Translations under genes and position numbers: made by a program
Assembly (NCBI GenBank): GCA_021797955.1
Contig: JAJZYV010000052.1
Span: 1 to 8,848, forward strand
Direction: 5' to 3'
Length of the DNA stretch: 8,848 bases
From: Thermoplasmata archaeon
GTDB lineage: Archaea > Thermoplasmatota > Thermoplasmata > Thermoplasmatales > Thermoplasmataceae
Part shown: positions 7,155-8,848 of the stretch, piece after piece
Layout: every line of letters starts with the position of its first letter
Numbering within the stretch: the first letter of the stretch is position 1
Notes under the pieces: model-generated
Told to the model about the DNA's origin: nothing
The model's database searches: none
The model's input: the letters and a program-made list of their open reading frames with translations, nothing else

Positions 7155-7410
7155 ATTTCCATGAATGAAAATTCATGGCTCCATTGAAGCAATCATTATC
7201 CATGCAATCATTACAGATCCATCTAAAAATTTCCATGAATGAAAATTCATGGCTCCATTGAAGCCCGAAAGCTTGAGGGTTAAGTGTTATCTTTCCACTT
7301 TTTATTTCCATGAATGAAAATTCATGGCTCCATTGAAGCTACACAAAGGTGGATTGGCACACAGGCAAACTGATATTTCCATGAATGAAAATTCATGGCT
7401 CCATTGAAGC

Positions 7411-7447
7411 TTACGAGTGCCCGGTTGGACAAAAGTGATAGTACCAA
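7411..7447 (+). repeat. Duplicated spacer, copy 2 (spacer 10)
   Basis: Identical to spacer 6 at 7118-7154. Being further from the leader it should be the older copy if spacers are added only at the leader end. Confidence 0.97.
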
Positions 7448-7594
7448 ATTTCCATGAATGAAAATTCATGGCTCCATTGAAGCAAAGCCCGTGAGGAATT
7501 TCTCTCTTCGGAGATCCTCCTATTTCCATGAATGAAAATTCATGGCTCCATTGAAGCTAACATCTTCCAGTGGAAGTTTTGTGACTGTGAACAT

Positions 7595-7630
7595 ATTTCC
7601 ATGAATGAAAATTCATGGCCCTATTACATT
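7595..7630 (+). repeat. Degenerate terminal CRISPR repeat
   Basis: The first 25 nt match the consensus exactly, including the whole hairpin. The remaining 11 nt read CCTATTACATT instead of TCCATTGAAGC. Decay limited to the 3' end is the usual mark of the leader-distal repeat and fixes the array orientation. Its end lies 7 nt from the polB stop codon. Confidence 0.9.
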
Positions 7631-7637
7631 GGTTTCC

Positions 7638-8848
7638 TCAGAAGTAGCTATCCAAGGTCTGATTTTTTCCACCAGAATTATAGGAATCCAATTTGTTCTG
7701 CCCCGATCTGTCACCTATGATGGAAATCTCGGATCTGATTCCCTCTAAAACCCTGTTCAAAGTTTCTTCAAGTCTTCTGGCATAGTACTCCCAATCTGGC
7801 CTCCCATTAAAAGAAGACCCGTCGATGAAGGGTTCCACTTCTTGGGGTGTCTTTTTACTATTAGTAACTATCCAAGATACCTTCATTCCGGGAATGAATG
7901 TCTCACCCATTTCCATAAGTTTCTTTGCTACCCTGACGTTTGCCAAAGACTTCTCATCTGCATACGACTTGAAAGGCTTTACACTTCTGGATATTACTAG
8001 TTTTTCTATCAGTATATCTGGATCTCCTGATAGTACTTTTGAAACTATTTGTTTGGAGTAGTCCACTGCTTCATCCACTTTTCTCTCCATGATAAGATCA
8101 AAAACTTTTGTAAGAGATTCACTCTGCAGATCAAATGAATCTGTTCTTCTGGTCTCATAACCTCTTATGAATATCTCTCCTGCTTGATCTTTAGGGAATA
8201 TGATTTTTCCTGCATATCTTTTTTTTGCTCCGTGTGAAAAAAATGGATCAATCACTTTCTCGAATTCAATTGTAACCCCTTCCTCTGATGATATCTGTTG
8301 ACTGAGATTTTTGCCAAGACTTACAATATCCTCATATTTCGATCGACGAGATTCGATAAAGATGCTGTCGGTATCACCGTATATTACTTTATATCCATCT
8401 TTTTCCAATCTTGATATAAGATCCTTTATTGTTTCCCTTGCGAAAGCAGTGATGGCACTACCAATCTCAAGGTTAGTGAACCTGTAGAATGATGATGCCA
8501 GGACACCATAAAAGGTGTTCATTAAAATCTTAAGTGCCCCCTGAACCCCATCGTAATAATTTCTCTCCTCTTCGGTCTTTGATGATTTCATTGTTTTCTT
8601 GACAGCATCTCTTTCTTCCATCAACTGTCTTAACAATCTGGGAACAAGACCCTCCTTGACTGATTTATCCAGAAATCTAATCCCTGTCGGAGCCAGGACG
8701 GTTCCTTCACGGCTCAACGTTGTGAAACAGATATTATATTTCATGATCATTGAAGGATACATGCTCTTGAAATCCAGAACTATGACATTATCGTATAAAC
8801 CAGCACCGAGTGCATGAACATATCCGCCCTCAATTGGGTTTGATTTTT
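7638..8848 (-). CDS. polB: Archaeal family B DNA polymerase, C-terminal half (5'-partial)
   Basis: Replicative or repair DNA polymerase; only the palm, fingers and thumb are in the window, and the N-terminal and 3'-5' exonuclease domains lie beyond the right edge. The first full codon is at 8846, giving 402 residues. Counting from there: GGYVHALGAG leads to motif A DFKSMYPS (D25; codon 8774-8772), motif B KILMNTFYG is encoded at 8531-8505, motif C YGDTDS at 8381-8364 supplies the catalytic aspartates, and a GAKKRYAG thumb-side block plus IRGYETRRTDSFD follow. The ATG at 8762 lies inside motif A and is not the start. The C-terminus ends NQTLDSYF, like a PCNA-interacting peptide, preceded 12 residues earlier by a similar QNKLDSYN. 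The motif A-to-thumb sequence looks archaeal rather than like bacterial Pol II, though I judge this from memory. The gene converges on the CRISPR array and has no functional link to it that the sequence shows. Confidence 0.95.
   Translation of the reverse strand, partial: KSNPIEGGYVHALGAGLYDNVIVLDFKSMYPSMIMKYNICFTTLSREGTVLAPTGIRFLDKSVKEGLVPRLLRQLMEERDAVKKTMKSSKTEEERNYYDGVQGALKILMNTFYGVLASSFYRFTNLEIGSAITAFARETIKDLISRLEKDGYKVIYGDTDSIFIESRRSKYEDIVSLGKNLSQQISSEEGVTIEFEKVIDPFFSHGAKKRYAGKIIFPKDQAGEIFIRGYETRRTDSFDLQSESLTKVFDLIMERKVDEAVDYSKQIVSKVLSGDPDILIEKLVISRSVKPFKSYADEKSLANVRVAKKLMEMGETFIPGMKVSWIVTNSKKTPQEVEPFIDGSSFNGRPDWEYYARRLEETLNRVLEGIRSEISIIGDRSGQNKLDSYNSGGKNQTLDSYF
7663..7668 (+). terminator. 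T6 tract, candidate terminator for the CRISPR transcript
   Basis: A run of six T on the plus strand lies 33 nt past the last repeat, inside the antisense of the polB 3' end. Archaeal RNA polymerase can stop at T-rich tracts without a hairpin, so this could end pre-crRNA synthesis. There is only one short tract, so support is weak. Confidence 0.25.

Larger units (their letters stand above)
6718..7630 (+). CRISPR. CRISPR array, 13 repeats of 36 nt, 12 spacers
   Basis: Repeats start at 6718, 6791, 6864, 6935, 7007, 7082, 7155, 7229, 7304, 7375, 7448, 7522 and 7595. The first twelve are identical. Each opens ATTT, then has an 8-bp perfect inverted repeat (CCATGAAT at repeat positions 5-12, ATTCATGG at 17-24) around a GAAA loop, then CTCC and ATTGAAGC. 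Spacer lengths in order are 37, 37, 35, 36, 39, 37, 38, 39, 35, 37, 38 and 37 nt. The ATTGAAGC end resembles the common crRNA 5' handle, and the last repeat is degenerate at its 3' end, so the array reads on the plus strand with newest spacers near 6754. Spacer 6 (7118-7154) and spacer 10 (7411-7447) are identical. No spacer was seen to match elsewhere in the window; targets are unknown. Csb2 is the expected processing enzyme. Confidence 0.99.

Noticed and set aside
6970..7529. Two minus-strand ORFs across the array
   Set aside because: They are translations of the CRISPR repeat and spacers, with the same peptide block recurring at every repeat.
6718..7630. Array transcribed from the polB side on the minus strand
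   Set aside because: The decayed repeat is at the polB end, the cas genes and AT-rich leader are at the other, and ATTGAAGC is a typical 3' repeat end in the plus orientation.
7532..7720. Plus-strand ORF spanning the last repeats and the polB end
   Set aside because: Composed of repeat sequence and the antisense of polB.
1..8848. Insertion sequences, tRNA or rRNA genes
   Set aside because: No transposase motifs, terminal inverted repeats or RNA gene signatures were seen on either strand.

Overview
The window carries most of a type I-G (formerly I-U) CRISPR-Cas locus, its CRISPR array, and, converging on the array, the C-terminal half of a family B DNA polymerase gene. The host is most likely an archaeon. 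The polymerase has archaeal PolB motifs and ends in a PCNA-interacting-peptide-like tail, the Shine-Dalgarno sites read GAGGTGAT, and the codons are AT-rich with many AGA/AGG and ATA. A Thermoplasmata-like lineage is a reasonable guess, but it cannot be proven from this sequence. Type I-G systems are known mainly from bacteria, so the pairing is the main biological interest here.

Layout, left to right. Positions 1-6356 form a tight plus-strand operon: csx17 (large-subunit candidate, 5' end cut by the window edge), csb1 (Cas7 backbone), csb2 (Cas5-Cas6 fusion), a cas4-cas1 fusion and cas2. Neighbours overlap by 4 nt or are 5-15 nt apart. Between cas2 and the array (6357-6717) lie a 68-codon ORF in the cas2 frame that faintly resembles the N-terminal strand domain of Cas1, a 26-codon mini-ORF whose Shine-Dalgarno site is buried in a hairpin, and the leader. 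The array (6718-7630) has 13 repeats of 36 nt and 12 spacers of 35-39 nt. Twelve repeats are identical and the thirteenth is degenerate at its 3' end, so the leader is on the cas side and transcription runs on the plus strand. Spacers 6 and 10 are identical. From 7638 to the right edge the minus strand encodes the PolB C-terminal half. Its stop codon is 7 nt from the last repeat, so polB and the array are convergent.

Expected division of labour (family knowledge plus inference): Cas4-Cas1 and Cas2 select and integrate spacers; Csb2 processes pre-crRNA and caps the crRNA; Csb1 polymerises along it; Csx17 acts as large subunit. Cas3, needed for target destruction, is not in the window and should lie upstream of position 1. 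All Cas4 and Cas1 active-site residues appear present, so the adaptation module looks functional.

No tRNA, rRNA or insertion sequence was recognised. The only stretch over 300 nt without a confident gene is 6357-6717, described feature by feature below.
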